In this document: piece by piece, positions 17,858 to 25,524 of the stretch
Layout of the letters: each line of letters opens with the position of its first letter
Position numbering within the stretch: the first letter of the stretch is position 1
Origin: Jiangella muralis
GTDB lineage: Bacteria > Actinomycetota > Actinomycetes > Jiangellales > Jiangellaceae
Assembly (NCBI RefSeq): GCF_001270745.1
Contig: NZ_LFXL01000027.1
Span: 172,506 to 236,505 of the forward strand
Reading direction: 5' to 3'
Length of the DNA stretch: 64,000 nt
Program-made: the position numbers and the translations under genes
The notes under the pieces: generated by a model
The model's database searches: none
What the model saw: only the letters and a program-made list of their open reading frames with translations
Told to the model about the DNA's origin: nothing

Positions 17858-18610
17858 ATGAGCACGTCGCCGCCGCCGGTGCTGCGCGATCTGCTGGACC
17901 GGTACGCCGACGTGCGCGAACAGCCCGTGCGCCTGCGGCCGAGCACCTGGCAGAACGCGCTCATCCGGGTGCCCGAGTCGCTCGAGGCCACCGCGCTGCT
18001 GACCGGCCGCCGCTTCACCAAGGCCGTGCCGGGGTCGAAGACGCACGATCGCACGGTCGGCCGCGACGACGTGCGCGCGGCCTGCGCCGCCATGAACGTC
18101 GACGACACCAAGGAGGTCGTGCAGACGTTCGTGCTGGTCATGGCCTGGGCGTCCGGGCTGACGGGCGGCCGCTACCAGGCCAACACCGCGAAGGCCGTCG
18201 TCGACCCCGCCCGGGCGCTCCGGGTGCTCGGCGACGCCGCGAAGGCGCTGCGCCACGCCGGGTCCATGCGCGACGGCGCGTTGGAAGAGGTGCACCGCTG
18301 GTGGTCGCTCCCCGGCGTCGGGCAGTCCTACGCGAGCAAGTGGTGGGCGCTGGCCGGGCATCGGCCGGGCCGCGAGTGGCAGCCGCTCGTCCTCGACGAC
18401 CACGTCTACGCCACGCTCAACGACACCCTGCGCATCGGCGGCACCACGCGGCTGGCGGGTTCACGGCGCCGGGCCGACCGCTACCGCGCCTACGTCGAGA
18501 CCGTCCACCGGTGGGCGGTCGACCTCCAGCTCGCCGGCCTCGACGTCGACGCCCGGCGCATCGAGTTCGTGTTGTTCCACCACAACGGAGGTGCGCCACC
18601 GGCCGGATGA
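17858..18610 (+). CDS. OGG-fold-like DNA glycosylase homologue, copy 1
   Basis: A 250-residue cytosolic protein, one of two tandem paralogues. The block from residue 150, PGVGQSYASKWWALAG, followed about 15 residues later by PLVLDDHVYATL, resembles the helix-hairpin-helix and catalytic Asp region of OGG1-type glycosylases (GVGxKxA... then VDxH) and of actinobacterial proteins annotated as 8-oxoguanine DNA glycosylase OGG-fold proteins. The Asp is kept; the hairpin Lys of OGG1 is Ser here, with a Lys at residue 161 a few positions later. Base excision activity is therefore a hypothesis. ATG 17858 follows no strong ribosome binding site. Confidence 0.55.
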   Translation: MSTSPPPVLRDLLDRYADVREQPVRLRPSTWQNALIRVPESLEATALLTGRRFTKAVPGSKTHDRTVGRDDVRAACAAMNVDDTKEVVQTFVLVMAWASGLTGGRYQANTAKAVVDPARALRVLGDAAKALRHAGSMRDGALEEVHRWWSLPGVGQSYASKWWALAGHRPGREWQPLVLDDHVYATLNDTLRIGGTTRLAGSRRRADRYRAYVETVHRWAVDLQLAGLDVDARRIEFVLFHHNGGAPPAG

Positions 18611-18670
18611 AACCCCCGAGCATCGGCCCCCCTTTGGGCGTAATGTCGCAATCAGACCACGGGGGTGGCC

Positions 18671-19438
18671 ATGATGCGCACGATCAGCGGCACGAGCCTG
18701 CCCGCCGCACTGCCGGCGCTCGTCGACAAGTACCGCCACGTCCAGCCGACGCCGGTGCGGTTCCGGCCGCCGAATTGGACGGCAGTGCTCTATCGCGTGC
18801 CGCCGGAACTGGAGGTGACGGCGTTGCTGCGCAGCCGCGCGCACACCACACCGCTGGCGGGATCGAAGGCGAAGGACCGCACGGTGACGCTCGACGCCGT
18901 CCGGGTGGCCTGCCACTCGATGGACCTCGGCAACCAGCGCGAGGTGCTGCAGGCGTTCGTCCTGACGATGGCCTGGGCGTCGGCGGGCGCGGGGAACGCG
19001 ACGTTGCGGGCGACGGCGCGGGCGCTGCACGACCCGGACCGCGCGCACCGGATCCTCGCCGGCTCGGTGCGCCGCCTGCGCTCCGCCGAGACGCTGCACG
19101 ACGGCGCGCTGGAGGCCAACCACCGGGCGTGGTCGCTGCGCGGCGTCGGCCAGTCGCCGGCCAGCCGGTGGTGGGCCGCCGCGGGCGACGTCGCGGGACG
19201 GGCCTGGCAGCCGCTGGTACTGGACGAGCGGGTGTACGCGTCGCTCAACCGGACGTTACAGATCGGCGGCACTGCCCGGCTGGCCAGCTCGCGCAGCCGC
19301 GCGGCCCGCTACCGTGCCTATGTCGACGCCGTGCACCGGTGGGCCGTCGAGCTCCGGCTGGAGGGGCGCGACGCGGACGCGGAGCGCGTCGTGTTCGTGC
19401 TCGGGCAGCACGACGGCGGGGCGAAGCCGACGCCCTGA
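18671..19438 (+). CDS. OGG-fold-like DNA glycosylase homologue, copy 2
   Basis: A 255-residue paralogue of the preceding gene, alignable along its whole length: LALVDKYRHVQPTPVRFRP matches LLDRYADVREQPVRLRP, and RGVGQSPASRWWAAAG with PLVLDERVYASL matches the candidate helix-hairpin-helix and Asp block. The Lys seen in copy 1 (SKWW) is Arg here (SRWW), so the two copies may have diverged in catalysis, with one perhaps a binding subunit. GGGGGTGG stands before ATG 18671; a GTG at 18665 is possible. It lies 60 bp after copy 1 and 155 bp before the HelD-like helicase gene, same strand. Confidence 0.55.
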   Translation: MMRTISGTSLPAALPALVDKYRHVQPTPVRFRPPNWTAVLYRVPPELEVTALLRSRAHTTPLAGSKAKDRTVTLDAVRVACHSMDLGNQREVLQAFVLTMAWASAGAGNATLRATARALHDPDRAHRILAGSVRRLRSAETLHDGALEANHRAWSLRGVGQSPASRWWAAAGDVAGRAWQPLVLDERVYASLNRTLQIGGTARLASSRSRAARYRAYVDAVHRWAVELRLEGRDADAERVVFVLGQHDGGAKPTP

Positions 19439-19593
19439 AAGTAACTGGAAGGCATCTTTCCGGTCGTTCGCCTGACCCACGCGGGGATCTGCGCAATCAT
19501 GGTCAAATACCGCAACGGCGCGGGAGGTTCCGCGGGGTAGGTCGCCAGCTGTCGACATCGAACCCGGCACACCGAGGTGGTGGAAGGACAGAC

Positions 19594-21408
19594 GTGACGA
19601 CACACCCTGCTCTCGACGACGAGCAGCAGCAGCTCGACCGCTCGTACGCCCTTCTGGGCGACGACGCGCCTGACCTGCCGCCGCTGTTCGGCCGGGTCGA
19701 CGACGCCGGCGGCTCGCGCTATGTGGGTTTCGACGATGTCCGCGACGAGTCCGGCGACCCCGTCGTCGTCGCCTGGCACTCACCCGAGGCCGGCGCGTTC
19801 TACCAGGCCTGCGGCACCGATCCGGCCGGCGTCACGCTCAAGCGGGTCGTCACGGTCAGCGACCGCCAGGTCATCGCCGTGCACGACGAGATTGCCGGCG
19901 GCGCCGCCGGCGACGTCAGCAGCGCACACGACCCCCGTCCCGTCGTCGGGAAGGTCGTCGTCGCGGCGCTCGAGCAGTTCCGCACCGGCACCCTCGCCGA
20001 GGCCACCGCCACGCTGCGGCCCGAGCAGTACGACATCATCCGCCGGCCGGGCCGGGGCATCCTCGTCATCCAGGGCGGGCCCGGCACCGGCAAGACGATC
20101 ACCGCACTGCACCGCGCCGCCTGGCTGGCCGCCCACGACGACGCCGTACGGGCGGGCGGCCTGCTGGTCGTCGCGCCGACGCCGCCGCTGCGCAGTTACG
20201 TCGCCGAGGTCCTGCCGCGGCTCGGCGCCGACGCCGTCACCACCGACCTCGCCTCGCTGTACGACGGGCCGGCCCGTCGCAACGGCCGCGACACCCGGCC
20301 CGATGCCGCGCGGGTCAAGGGCTCGGCCGTCATGGCGATGCTGCTTCGCCGGCTGGTCGAGGCGGCCGACGCGCCGGCGGCGCCCGAAGAGCTGCTCCGC
20401 GGCCTGTACGCCGACCCCTCGCTGCTGGAGCGGCTGGCCGACGACCTCCTCAAGGTCGGCCAGCGCGACGTGCTGTATCGCGAGCCGGCCGCGTCGATCG
20501 ACGACGAGCCGTGGACCGTCGACGACCTCGTGCTGCTCGACGAGCTGTCCCACCTGCTCGGCCGCGCGGCGCCGCGCTACGGGCACGCCGTCGTCGACGA
20601 GGCGCAGAACCTGTCGCCCATGCAGGCCCGCGCCATCGCCCGCCGCTGTCGCGACGTCACGCTGGCCGGCGACCTCGAGTGCTCGACCGGCCCCGGGAAG
20701 CACGACGACTGGACCGAGCTGACCAGCTACTTCGCGTCCTCCTTCGGCCAGGGCACGCTGGGCATCGGCTACCGCGTGCCCCGTCCCGTCGTCGAGCTGT
20801 CGCGCCGGCAGCTGCCCGACGGCGGCACGCTCGACGTCGCGGAGTCGCTGCGCGACGGCCTCGGGGTGCCGCTGGTCCGCCGGGTCGAGCCCGGCGACGA
20901 GGCCGCGGTCGCGCTGTCCGCCGGTGAGGCCGCGGCCGGGACGGGGTTCAAGGTCGGCGTCGTGGTCGCCCCGGCCCGCTACGACGAGACGCTGCGCTAC
21001 TGCCAGGCGGCCGGCATCAAGGCCGGCGACGGCCGCGACGGCGACCTCGCCCAGCCGGTCACAGTGCTCCCGGCCGACCTCGTCAACGGGCTCGAGTTCG
21101 ACGCGATCGCACTGGTCGAGCCGGCCGAGATCGGCGACGGGACGGAGCTGGGCCGGCGGCTGCTCTACGTCGCGATGACGCGGTGCACGCAGTCGCTGGC
21201 GGTCTTCCACGCCGCGCCGCTGCCGGCTGGCATGGAACATCTGGAGCGCCCGGCGCCGTCGCGCGAGCCCGAAGTCGAGCACCGTCCGCGCCCCGCCCGC
21301 ACCGAGGACCTCTACGACCTCTTCAAGCTCCTCCGCGACGACGACCGCATGCTGGTCGAGGTGCTGATCCGCCGGCTCGTCCGCGACTCCCTCGAACGCG
21401 ACGACTGA
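19594..21408 (+). CDS. HelD-like superfamily 1 helicase/translocase, short form
   Basis: A 604-residue UvrD-like ATPase with the HelD signature order: a DDEQQQLDRSYALL N-terminus, LRPEQYDIIRRPGRGILVIQ directly before Walker A GGPGTGKT (residues 161-168), AHDxAVRAGGLLVVAP, motif II VVDEAQNLSPMQ (D335), GIGYRVPRPVVEL, and motifs V-VI NGLEFDAIALVEP with LLYVAMTRCTQSLAV. HelD proteins release stalled RNA polymerase. Typical actinobacterial HelD has over 700 residues with a long coiled-coil arm; this copy is shorter in the N-terminal and insert regions, so it may act on another substrate. GTG 19594 follows GGAAGGACAGAC. Adjacent OGG-fold-like and WYL genes suggest DNA/RNA damage handling. Confidence 0.8.
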   Translation: MTTHPALDDEQQQLDRSYALLGDDAPDLPPLFGRVDDAGGSRYVGFDDVRDESGDPVVVAWHSPEAGAFYQACGTDPAGVTLKRVVTVSDRQVIAVHDEIAGGAAGDVSSAHDPRPVVGKVVVAALEQFRTGTLAEATATLRPEQYDIIRRPGRGILVIQGGPGTGKTITALHRAAWLAAHDDAVRAGGLLVVAPTPPLRSYVAEVLPRLGADAVTTDLASLYDGPARRNGRDTRPDAARVKGSAVMAMLLRRLVEAADAPAAPEELLRGLYADPSLLERLADDLLKVGQRDVLYREPAASIDDEPWTVDDLVLLDELSHLLGRAAPRYGHAVVDEAQNLSPMQARAIARRCRDVTLAGDLECSTGPGKHDDWTELTSYFASSFGQGTLGIGYRVPRPVVELSRRQLPDGGTLDVAESLRDGLGVPLVRRVEPGDEAAVALSAGEAAAGTGFKVGVVVAPARYDETLRYCQAAGIKAGDGRDGDLAQPVTVLPADLVNGLEFDAIALVEPAEIGDGTELGRRLLYVAMTRCTQSLAVFHAAPLPAGMEHLERPAPSREPEVEHRPRPARTEDLYDLFKLLRDDDRMLVEVLIRRLVRDSLERDD

Positions 21409-21426
21409 GCCGGGCCCCATCGGCCA

Positions 21427-21450
21427 GATAGTTCACCTAGTGAAACTATC
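21427..21450. promoter_or_regulatory. Palindrome downstream of helicase, upstream of WYL pair
   Basis: GATAGTT-CAC ... GTG-AAACTATC forms a near-perfect 24-bp palindrome (one extra A in the right arm) in a notably A/T-richer spacer. It lies 19 bp after the helicase stop and about 155 bp before the first WYL gene. It could be the helicase terminator hairpin or an operator for the WYL pair; the sequence alone cannot decide. Confidence 0.4.
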
Positions 21451-21605
21451 ACCACCTTGTGCCTAACGTATTCCAAGCGGTCTAGGGGTGTTAGCCGCAA
21501 TCTACAGCCTCGTAATTCTCCCCAAATGAGAATTGACGAACTAGTCTGGCCTTTCTCATGACACGGGCATAGCATGATCGTCCGATGTTGCTATGGAGGG
21601 GCGCC

Positions 21606-22520
21606 ATGGCTGGTGGACGGGACCAACTGGGTCCGTTGGAAAGGGTGACGCGGGTGCTGGTCGCGCTGGTCGCGGCCGAGCCGAAGGGCATCCCGACGCC
21701 GCGATTGTTGAAGATCGCGGCCTTCGGTGGGGGAGAAGACCATCATGTACGGCAGTTGAAGCGGCTGATCGAGGATCTCAACGGCGTCGGCTGGGACATT
21801 CGCAACACCGCGCCGCCCGGACGGACCGCGGTCTATCGGGCGTTCGCCGGTGACAATCGGCTGCGACTCACCCTGACGCCGGAACAGCAGACCGAGTTGG
21901 CGAGGGCGGCACTGATCGCCGGCAATGCCGCATTCGCGGAACGGGCCGGTATCGAGGGCACCCACACGCCGCCGATTCCGGAGTTACGCACCGCGCCACT
22001 GGCCGAGCGCAACGACGACGCGCTGAACAAGGTGCTGTACGCGCTGGAGCGGCACTGCCGGCTGCGGTTCCTCTACCGGCGGCGGCAACGGCTGGTGCAC
22101 CCGCACTTCGTCTATCCGGGCACGTCGGGCTGGCATCTGGTCGGCCACGAGGACGGCAGCGAGAAGGACAAGCAGTTCGTCACGGACCGCATGTCCGACG
22201 TGCGGGTCGATCTCCCGCGCACGGCCGATCCACGGCACGAGCCGTTCCGCGACGAGGTCGATCCGCTGCTGTGGGCGGTCGACGAGCCGGTCAACGTCAC
22301 GGTCGAGACGACGCCCGCGCACCGCCACCAGGTCGAGACGCTGCTGGGCACGCCGTCGTACCACGAGATCGACGACGACGTGGTCCGGCTGACGATCCGG
22401 GTGACGCACCGAGCGGCGTTCCGCAACCGGGTCTACGAGCTCGGGCCGCGGGTCCGTGTGCTGGCGCCCGCGACCATCCGCAGCGAGCTCCTGCTGGAGC
22501 TGGAATCACTTCTGGACTGA
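21606..22520 (+). CDS. WYL-domain transcriptional regulator, first of pair
   Basis: A 304-residue regulator with an N-terminal HTH-like segment (ERVTRVLVALVAAEPKGI, then RQLKRLIEDLNGVGW) and a WYL-type central domain: RLRFLYRRRQRLVHPHFVYP and GTSGWHLVGHED, where the Trp-His-Leu variant replaces the Trp-Tyr-Leu triad. The C-terminal extension has RLTIRVTHRAAFRNRVYELG. WYL proteins sense nucleic acids or small ligands and include PafBC and phage-defence regulators. ATG 21606 follows GGAGGGGCGCC; ATG 21585 is an alternative 21 bp upstream. The second WYL gene starts 3 bp after its stop, so the two products probably act together. Confidence 0.7.
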   Translation: MAGGRDQLGPLERVTRVLVALVAAEPKGIPTPRLLKIAAFGGGEDHHVRQLKRLIEDLNGVGWDIRNTAPPGRTAVYRAFAGDNRLRLTLTPEQQTELARAALIAGNAAFAERAGIEGTHTPPIPELRTAPLAERNDDALNKVLYALERHCRLRFLYRRRQRLVHPHFVYPGTSGWHLVGHEDGSEKDKQFVTDRMSDVRVDLPRTADPRHEPFRDEVDPLLWAVDEPVNVTVETTPAHRHQVETLLGTPSYHEIDDDVVRLTIRVTHRAAFRNRVYELGPRVRVLAPATIRSELLLELESLLD

Positions 22521-22523
22521 GCC

Positions 22524-23519
22524 ATGAGCGTTCCTCCGCCCGTGTTCGTCCGCCGCTTCGAGCGGGTGACGCACGCGCTTCGCATCCTCACCATGCACCC
22601 CGACGGCGTACCGCTGCGCCGGCTCGCGGCCGAGCTGGACGTCGACGAGCAGACGCTGCGCGACGAGATCGTCGCGTTCTACTGCGCCGACAGCGCGGCC
22701 TTCGACACCGGCCCGCTGCGCCAGGTGCGCATCGAGTTCATCGGCGCCGACGGCGAGACCGACGACGTCGACCCGGCGATCGCCGAGGTCGTGCGGGCGT
22801 CGACCGACCATCCGGCCGCCGAGATCGGCGTGCTGCACACGGCGCCGGCCGACCTCGCGCACATCTACCGCGCCGGGCAGGCGCTGCTATCGCTGGAGCC
22901 GGACAACAACGTGCTCGACGGCGCGCTGCGGACGCTCGGCGACACCATGCTGCGTGGCATCCGCCCGGTCGACGACCACTGGAAGGCCGAGCTGGCCGCG
23001 CTCCTCGTCGACGCGATCCAGCGGCGGCGCTGGGTGCGGGTCGAGTACACGCCGGTGTGGCACGACGACAGCATGGAGCACCGCATCGCGCCGTACCGCT
23101 TGCTGCGCACCCGCCGCGGCTGGGAGGTCGACGCGGGCATGTCGGCCGACGGGCGGGTGGTCGGCAGCTTCCTGCTCAACGGCATCCGGGACGCGACGCT
23201 GCTGGACGAGACGTTCGAGCGGCCGCCGGAGGTCGAGGACCGGCTGGCCGCGCACCGGTGCGAACAGCAGATCGAGCTGGTGGTGCCGCAGGCCGCGCGC
23301 TGGGCGGTGGACCGGTTCGCCGAGAGCTCCGAGCTGCTCGCCGAGGACGAGGAGTCGGTGAAGGTACGGGTCCGGCTGCTGCCGCCGGTGGAACGGCGGC
23401 TGGGCATCCTGCTGCTGAGCGCCGGGCCACTGGCGTTCGTCACCGACCCGCCCGCGCTGGCCGACGCCGGGCGCCGGCTCGCGCGCGACCTGCTGGAGCA
23501 CCACCACGCCACCCACTGA
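22524..23519 (+). CDS. WYL-domain transcriptional regulator, second of pair
   Basis: A 331-residue partner of the preceding gene. It has a winged-helix N-terminus (FVRRFERVTHALRILTMHP, then LRRLAAELDVDEQTLRDEI) and a WYL-like domain (RRRWVRVEYTPVW, RIAPYRLLRTRRGWEVDAG), ending in a domain with LLPPVERRLGILLLSAGP. The tandem arrangement recalls PafB-PafC of mycobacteria, which form a heterodimer that activates DNA-damage genes, but the neighbours here are not pafA/tat genes and the sequences are clearly divergent, so this is not called PafBC. Translation is coupled to the first WYL gene (3-bp gap). Confidence 0.7.
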   Translation: MSVPPPVFVRRFERVTHALRILTMHPDGVPLRRLAAELDVDEQTLRDEIVAFYCADSAAFDTGPLRQVRIEFIGADGETDDVDPAIAEVVRASTDHPAAEIGVLHTAPADLAHIYRAGQALLSLEPDNNVLDGALRTLGDTMLRGIRPVDDHWKAELAALLVDAIQRRRWVRVEYTPVWHDDSMEHRIAPYRLLRTRRGWEVDAGMSADGRVVGSFLLNGIRDATLLDETFERPPEVEDRLAAHRCEQQIELVVPQAARWAVDRFAESSELLAEDEESVKVRVRLLPPVERRLGILLLSAGPLAFVTDPPALADAGRRLARDLLEHHHATH

Positions 23520-23549
23520 CCGCCGGACACCGCATGTCAGGCTGGGGGC

Positions 23550-23972
23550 ATGGCTGAGAACGCACGACGCACGGTGTCCCTCCGACGAGTCGGCGAGCGC
23601 CGCTACGTCGCCACCAACGCCCGCGGCGGCGAGCTGCCGTTCGGGCAGGGCGACGACGGCGACTTCACCCCGGTCGAGCTGCTGCTGACCGCAATCGCCG
23701 GATGCTCGGCCATCGACATCGACTTCATCACGTCACGCCGCGCCGAGCCCGAGACGTTCGAGCTGACGACCACGGCGAACAAGATCCGCGACGACCAGGG
23801 CAACCGCCTCGAGGACATCGAGGTGTCGATCAGGCTCCGGTTCCCCGACGGCGCCGACGGCGACGCCGCGCGCGAGGTGCTGCCCGACGCCGTCAAGAAG
23901 TCGCACGACCGCCTGTGCACTGTCAGCCGGACCGTCGAGCTCGGCACCCCGATCGCGATGCGGCTGGACTAG
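23550..23972 (+). CDS. OsmC family (peroxide-reducing) protein
   Basis: A 140-residue OsmC/Ohr superfamily protein. The first catalytic cysteine is C52 in TAIAGCSAIDIDF and the second is in SHDRLCTVSRTVELG near residue 125, the usual two-cysteine arrangement for thiol-dependent reduction of organic hydroperoxides. The GDFTPVELLLTAIAGC block is diagnostic. It belongs to the YhfA-like branch rather than to Ohr by its short N-terminus, so the physiological peroxide is uncertain. ATG 23550 starts 30 bp after the WYL gene; its stop overlaps the end of the convergent DUF2277 gene by 4 bp. Confidence 0.85.
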   Translation: MAENARRTVSLRRVGERRYVATNARGGELPFGQGDDGDFTPVELLLTAIAGCSAIDIDFITSRRAEPETFELTTTANKIRDDQGNRLEDIEVSIRLRFPDGADGDAAREVLPDAVKKSHDRLCTVSRTVELGTPIAMRLD

Positions 23973-24250
23973 CGCGGCGCGCCCGCCGCGATGCGGGCCT
24001 CGTAGCGGGCCCGCGCCTTGGCGGCCTCGATCTCGCGGTCGCGCGCCGGGGCGTTGGTGATCAGCGCGTCGAGGAGATGTCGCGTGGAGTGTGCGATCTC
24101 CTCGACGGCGTGGTCGAACGCCTCGCGGTTGGCCTGCGACGGGCTGCGGGTGCCGGCCAGCTTGCGCACGTACTGCAGCGCGGCGTCGTACACCTCGTCG
24201 TTGGTGGCAGGCGGGGCCAGGTTGTTGAGGGGTCTGATGTTGCGGCACAT
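23969..24250 (-). CDS. DUF2277 family protein
   Basis: A 93-residue cytosolic protein that matches DUF2277 throughout: MCRNIRPLNNLAPPATNDEV at the N-terminus, QYVRKLAGTRSPSQANREAF in the middle, and LITNAPARDREIEAAKARAR towards the end. The second residue Cys and the RKLxG...PS.AN block are the family hallmarks. No function is known for the family. It lies 9 bp downstream of the esterase-like gene on the same strand and may be co-transcribed with it. Confidence 0.85.
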   Translation of the reverse strand: MCRNIRPLNNLAPPATNDEVYDAALQYVRKLAGTRSPSQANREAFDHAVEEIAHSTRHLLDALITNAPARDREIEAAKARARYEARIAAGAPR

Positions 24251-24259
24251 GATTCGAGC

Positions 24260-25399
24260 CTAAGCGGATGACGGTCGCCGTCGCGACTGGTGCAGCTCGT
24301 CCAGGTGGATCAGCAGGTCGTGGCCGCGGCCCAGCGCGCCCTGCTCGGCCAGCCAGCGCCGGGCCGGGCCGGTGACCCGGCGCAGGTCGACCAGGTACTC
24401 GTCGAACCGCACGCGGCCCAGGACGTCGTCGTCGGCGCCCGTGAAACCGGTGCTGACGTAGCCGTCGCCGAGAGTGTCGCGCAGGACCGCGTCGCCGACG
24501 TCGCTGTTCCGCACCGAGAGCACGATGCGGTGGCCGGTCTGCCGCTGCCACCAGACCACGTTCGCGGCCAGCACCTCGTCGCGGTACCCGCTCTGGGCGG
24601 CGAGCCCTTCGGGCGTCGCCAGGTCGAACGCGAACGCCGTCGTGTGCTGGACGATGCTGCGCGCGTGTTGCACCGCCCAGACGTGCTCGTCGCCGTCGTC
24701 CGGCAGCGCCGCGACCAGCTCGTATGCCGTGATCGCGCGGTCGCGGCGGTGCTCCCGCTCGGCCAGCGGCGCCGTCGGGTACGCGCCGGTGTCCGGGGCG
24801 GGCCGCAGCCCGGCGTACAGCTGCGTCAGCCGCGCCGCGAGGTCCGGGTGGACGCCGGCCGCGTAGGCGACGACGCGGTCGAACACGACCGGCCCGGCAT
24901 GGCCGGGGCCGGCGCCGACGAACCGGATCTTCTCGTCGTGGGTCTCGTTGTGGTCGCGGATCCATTCGATCAGCGCGAGGAGTCCCCCGGCGTCGCCGAA
25001 GCGGTCCACGTCCCGCGGCTCGCGGCTCAGGATCGCCCGCGGGTCGCCGGCGCCGTGCACGACGTAGTCGTCGAGCAGCACGCCGGTGCTCCAGCTGATC
25101 TCGTGGGCGAACGCGCGGAAGCCCTCGTGCTCGGCGAGGTAGCGCAGCAGCCGCCGCGTGGTCGTGGCGAGCGCCACCTCGTCGACGCCCACGACGTCGG
25201 CGCTCCCGATCATGCGGCCGAACGGGGCCAGGTCGCCGTCGCCGGGTGCGTCGGTGAGCGGGCGCGCGCGCCGGTCGAGGCCGCGCACGACGGAGTCGCC
25301 GGCCGCCGCCAAGGCGGTCGCCACGACGGTCACCACGCAGGCGCCGGCGACGAGTGCGGAGGCAGCGGAGAAGGCGAGCACGCGTGGCAACGACCGCAT
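24260..25399 (-). CDS. Erythromycin-esterase-like protein, probably inactive
   Basis: A 379-residue protein with an N-terminal signal/anchor (VLAFSAASALVAGACVVTVVA) followed by an erythromycin-esterase-like domain: FRAFAHEISWSTGVLLDDYV, LIEWIRDHNETHDEKIRFVG and an AVQHARSIVQHTTAF block. The first catalytic block of Ere enzymes (a GExxHG-type motif) is VGVDEVALATTTRR here, and the AHNxH block is SVRNSDVG, so the active-site histidines appear lost. It is therefore best read as an exported or membrane-bound non-enzymatic homologue, not a macrolide resistance gene. The fold assignment is confident at the level of motif order; the loss of catalysis is inferred. Confidence 0.7.
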   Translation of the reverse strand: MRSLPRVLAFSAASALVAGACVVTVVATALAAAGDSVVRGLDRRARPLTDAPGDGDLAPFGRMIGSADVVGVDEVALATTTRRLLRYLAEHEGFRAFAHEISWSTGVLLDDYVVHGAGDPRAILSREPRDVDRFGDAGGLLALIEWIRDHNETHDEKIRFVGAGPGHAGPVVFDRVVAYAAGVHPDLAARLTQLYAGLRPAPDTGAYPTAPLAEREHRRDRAITAYELVAALPDDGDEHVWAVQHARSIVQHTTAFAFDLATPEGLAAQSGYRDEVLAANVVWWQRQTGHRIVLSVRNSDVGDAVLRDTLGDGYVSTGFTGADDDVLGRVRFDEYLVDLRRVTGPARRWLAEQGALGRGHDLLIHLDELHQSRRRPSSA

Positions 25400-25420
25400 G
25401 GTGGCCGGTCCCTTCGTCTA

Positions 25421-25519
25421 GGGCGTGTCTCCCAAGTGGGCTGGTCCCTCGACGATCCCACTGCTTGGCCGGGTGCGGCGATCCGGCAGGCACGTGGACC
25501 CGTAGTGGGGACAGCCCCC
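25421..25519. mobile_element. Possible IS-end or MITE remnant
   Basis: A 99-bp stretch between the esterase-like and AlkZ-like genes starts with GGGCGTGTCTCCCAAG (25421-25436) and ends with GGGGACAGCCCCC (25507-25519), whose reverse complement loosely resembles the start. Read on the minus strand, the left end gives a GDTP-stop tail of the type seen at the ends of some IS5-like transposase genes. No transposase is present. The similarity is weak and the call tentative. Confidence 0.25.
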
Positions 25520-25524
25520 GTGCG

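Noticed and set aside
18301..21408. 1035-residue continuous frame
   Set aside because: Its first 430 residues are a shadow of the two OGG-fold-like genes; only the part from GTG 19594, with a ribosome binding site, encodes the helicase.
21606..23519. Canonical PafB-PafC pair
   Set aside because: Tandem WYL layout is similar, but the sequences are divergent and the pafA/tatA/tatC neighbourhood is absent.
24260..25399. Macrolide resistance gene
   Set aside because: Homology to erythromycin esterase is present but catalytic histidine blocks are replaced and the protein has an export signal; a resistance call is not supported.
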